NCBI GenBank assembly: GCA_020348765.1
Contig: CP070753.1
Coordinates: forward strand, 1,315,212 to 1,321,178
Direction of reading: 5' to 3'
DNA length: 5,967 nt
Origin: Burkholderiales bacterium
GTDB taxonomy: Bacteria; Pseudomonadota; Gammaproteobacteria; Burkholderiales; Burkholderiaceae_E
The translations under genes were made by a program, and so were the position numbers. Position 1 is the first letter of the stretch; each line of letters starts with the position of its first letter. Under the pieces are notes generated by a model. That model did not search any database. It was given only the letters and a program-made list of their open reading frames with translations, and was not told the DNA's origin. Of this stretch, positions 4,450-5,967 are shown one piece after another.

Positions 4450-5967
4450 GGACGTGGCGGCGCCGGAGTCGCGCTGGCGTGCGGGTCGGTCGGCGTTCTT
4501 TGCACCGCTGGTGCTGTCGATCGGCCTCGCTGCGGTGCCGTTCATCGGCAACGACTTCGTCGCGTACCAGATCGCGCTGTTTCTCACCTATGGCATCGCG
4601 ACGCAGGGGGTCGCGCTGTGCTGGGGGCGGCTGGGCTTTCTGCCGCTCGGTCACGCGCTCTTCTTCGGGCTCGGCGCCTATCTGGCAGGCGGCGCCCTGA
4701 AGGCGGCTGCAGCGCAACCGGCGTGGTACCTGGCGCTGGTGCCGGCCGTCGTCGCGCCGGCGCTGCTGGCCTGGACCGTGGCCCGACTGGTCTTCGCGCG
4801 CAGCCTCAAGAGCGGTCCGTACTTCTCGCTGATCACGTTGGCGATGACGATGCTGGGCTTCCTGGCCGCCCAGCAGTGGAGCGCGCTGACCGGGGGCTTC
4901 AACGGGCTCGGCGGCATCCCCGAGCCGCCCGGCCTCGATCGGTTCGGCACGCTGTACTGGCTGATCGCCGGCGTCGCGGTCCTGACCACGGCGATACTCG
5001 GCGCGCTGATTCGCCGCCCGTTGGGCGTGCTGTGGAGCGCGATCGCCCAGAACGAGGATCGGTTGCAGCTGTTCGGCTATGCAACCGACCACCTGAAGGC
5101 CGCTGCCTATGCGCTGTCCGCATTACTCGCTGCGCTGGCCGGCGCGCTGTTCGCGATGCACCAGGGTATCGTGACGCCGCTCGCGATGGGCTTCGTGCTG
5201 TCGACGGAATTCGTCATCTGGGCGGCCGTCGGTGGCAAGGCGAGCCCGGTCGGGGCATTGCTGGGCGCAGTGATCGTGGGCTACGCGTCGGCCGAATTGC
5301 GCGAGTTGTTCGTTTCCTGGGAAGTGTTCGTCGGACTGCTCTTCATCCTGGTGGTCCGCTTCATGCCGAACGGGATCGCCGGGCTGGTGGCGCACCGGCT
5401 CGGCACCGGCTCGGCCGCGCCCGGCGCAGGCGTGCCGGCGTCGCCGGCACCGGCGACGCGCGCGCCGACCCGCGTGCCGAGTCTCGCCTTCGAGCAGGTG
5501 GCTGCCTCGCAGCGAGGAATCGGCATTCTTTCGGGGCTGAGCTTCGAGGTGGCCGGCCCCGGCATCCGGGCCGTGATCGGGCCCAACGGCGCCGGCAAGA
5601 CCTCGGCCTTCAATGCAATGACCGGGCGCTTGCCGGTGCGCGGTGGACGGGTGCGCCTGGGCGACGCCGACATCACCGGTCACACGGCCTGGCGCGTGGC
5701 CAGAAAGGGCGTCGGCCGAAAACTCCAGATCCCATCGGTATTCGCCGAGCTGACCGTGGCCCAGAACCTGAGCGTTGCATTGTGGGCCGGGCGCCTCGCG
5801 GGGCCGAGCGCATTGACGATGGCACCGCACGGCTGGCGGACCGAGCTGCGCGACGAGATGCTCGCCCGCTTCCCCGAACTGGCCGCGCAGCTTGACGCCC
5901 CCGCCGGGCGTCTCTCGCAGGGGCACCGGCAGGCGCTCGAGCTCGTGATGACGGTGCTGCCCGAGCC
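4427..5967 (+). CDS. Fused ABC transporter permease-ATPase, UrtC/LivM-UrtD/LivG type (partial, runs off the right edge)
   Basis: One frame stays open from 4427 to the window end, giving 513 residues. Residues 1 to about 323 are a UrtC/LivM permease: first hydrophobic segment 22-42, GFLPLGHALFFGLGAY (70-85), TGGFNGLGGIP (155-165), the coupling loop AIAQNEDRLQLFGY (205-218), EFVIWAAVGGKASPVGALLG (261-280), and an ending at RFMPNG. An Ala/Pro/Gly-rich linker (about 324-351) leads to an ABC ATPase from residue 352. Walker A is GPNGAGKTS (385-393, Lys391), the Q-loop is GRKLQIPSVF with Gln434, and the signature is LSQGH (496-500). Walker B and the H-loop lie beyond the edge. GRKLQxPxVF...LTVxxNL resembles UrtD. 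The ATG at 4427 is the first possible start after a TGA at 4418 and overlaps the previous gene by 23 bases. A GTG at 4454 is an alternative, with GAGG only 2 bases upstream of it; neither has a well-spaced ribosome site. The protein would supply half of the membrane channel and one nucleotide-binding domain in one chain. Confidence 0.92.
   Translation, partial: MGSSRVAEDVAAPESRWRAGRSAFFAPLVLSIGLAAVPFIGNDFVAYQIALFLTYGIATQGVALCWGRLGFLPLGHALFFGLGAYLAGGALKAAAAQPAWYLALVPAVVAPALLAWTVARLVFARSLKSGPYFSLITLAMTMLGFLAAQQWSALTGGFNGLGGIPEPPGLDRFGTLYWLIAGVAVLTTAILGALIRRPLGVLWSAIAQNEDRLQLFGYATDHLKAAAYALSALLAALAGALFAMHQGIVTPLAMGFVLSTEFVIWAAVGGKASPVGALLGAVIVGYASAELRELFVSWEVFVGLLFILVVRFMPNGIAGLVAHRLGTGSAAPGAGVPASPAPATRAPTRVPSLAFEQVAASQRGIGILSGLSFEVAGPGIRAVIGPNGAGKTSAFNAMTGRLPVRGGRVRLGDADITGHTAWRVARKGVGRKLQIPSVFAELTVAQNLSVALWAGRLAGPSALTMAPHGWRTELRDEMLARFPELAAQLDAPAGRLSQGHRQALELVMTVLPE

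Noticed and set aside
3334..4587. Reverse-strand open frame (417 codons) opposite the first permease
   Set aside because: Low-complexity His/Arg/Gln/Asp-rich composition with no domain; it is the antisense image of a well-supported LivH/UrtB-type gene.
5380..5480. Possible frameshift or lost stop between the permease and ATPase rather than a true fusion
   Set aside because: Codon phase is continuous from 5339 to 5573, both sides keep high-GC third positions, and the intervening Ala/Pro/Gly-rich stretch looks like a genuine interdomain linker. No start codon with a good ribosome site is apparent for a separate ATPase.
4618..5895. Forward open frame of 425 codons overlapping the fused permease-ATPase gene
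   Set aside because: The product is Arg/Gly-rich and motif-free. The frame beginning at 4427 carries the membrane segments, Walker A, Q-loop and signature motifs across the same bases.

Overview
The window is GC-rich (about 68-70% by eye), densely coding DNA with all recognised genes on the + strand. GC-ending codons, GTG starts, purine-rich Shine-Dalgarno sites and the gene families suggest a proteobacterium, most likely a betaproteobacterium. That placement is an inference; the window holds no taxonomic marker.

Layout: (1) Positions 1-147 hold a possible C-terminal gene remnant ending at 102, then a GC-rich stem-loop. (2) Positions 151-780 encode a six-helix DUF998-type membrane protein. 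(3) Positions 781-970 are a 190-base noncoding gap with two inverted repeats, and probably contain the start of the next transcription unit. (4) Positions 971-2377 encode an amidase-signature hydrolase closest in motif detail to indoleacetamide/mandelamide hydrolases, with the full Lys-cisSer-Ser triad. (5) Positions 2436-3587 encode a Tat-exported periplasmic binding protein of the UrtA/FmdD/AmiC type. (6) Positions 3595-4449 encode a UrtB/LivH-type permease. (7) From 4427 to the window end runs one uninterrupted frame encoding a UrtC/LivM-type permease joined by an Ala/Pro-rich linker to a UrtD/LivG-type ATPase. The ATPase is cut by the window edge just after its ABC signature.

The last four genes look like one operon: gaps are 58 bases, 7 bases and a 23-base overlap. 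The simplest reading is an uptake-and-hydrolysis module. The binding protein captures a small amide, urea-like or related solute, the two permeases and ATPase carry it across the inner membrane, and the amidase releases ammonia and a carboxylic acid in the cytoplasm. The substrate cannot be read from the sequence. A second ATPase (UrtE/LivF type) is expected just beyond the right edge. The most distinctive feature is the permease-ATPase fusion. I see no mobile element, CRISPR array, tRNA or rRNA.
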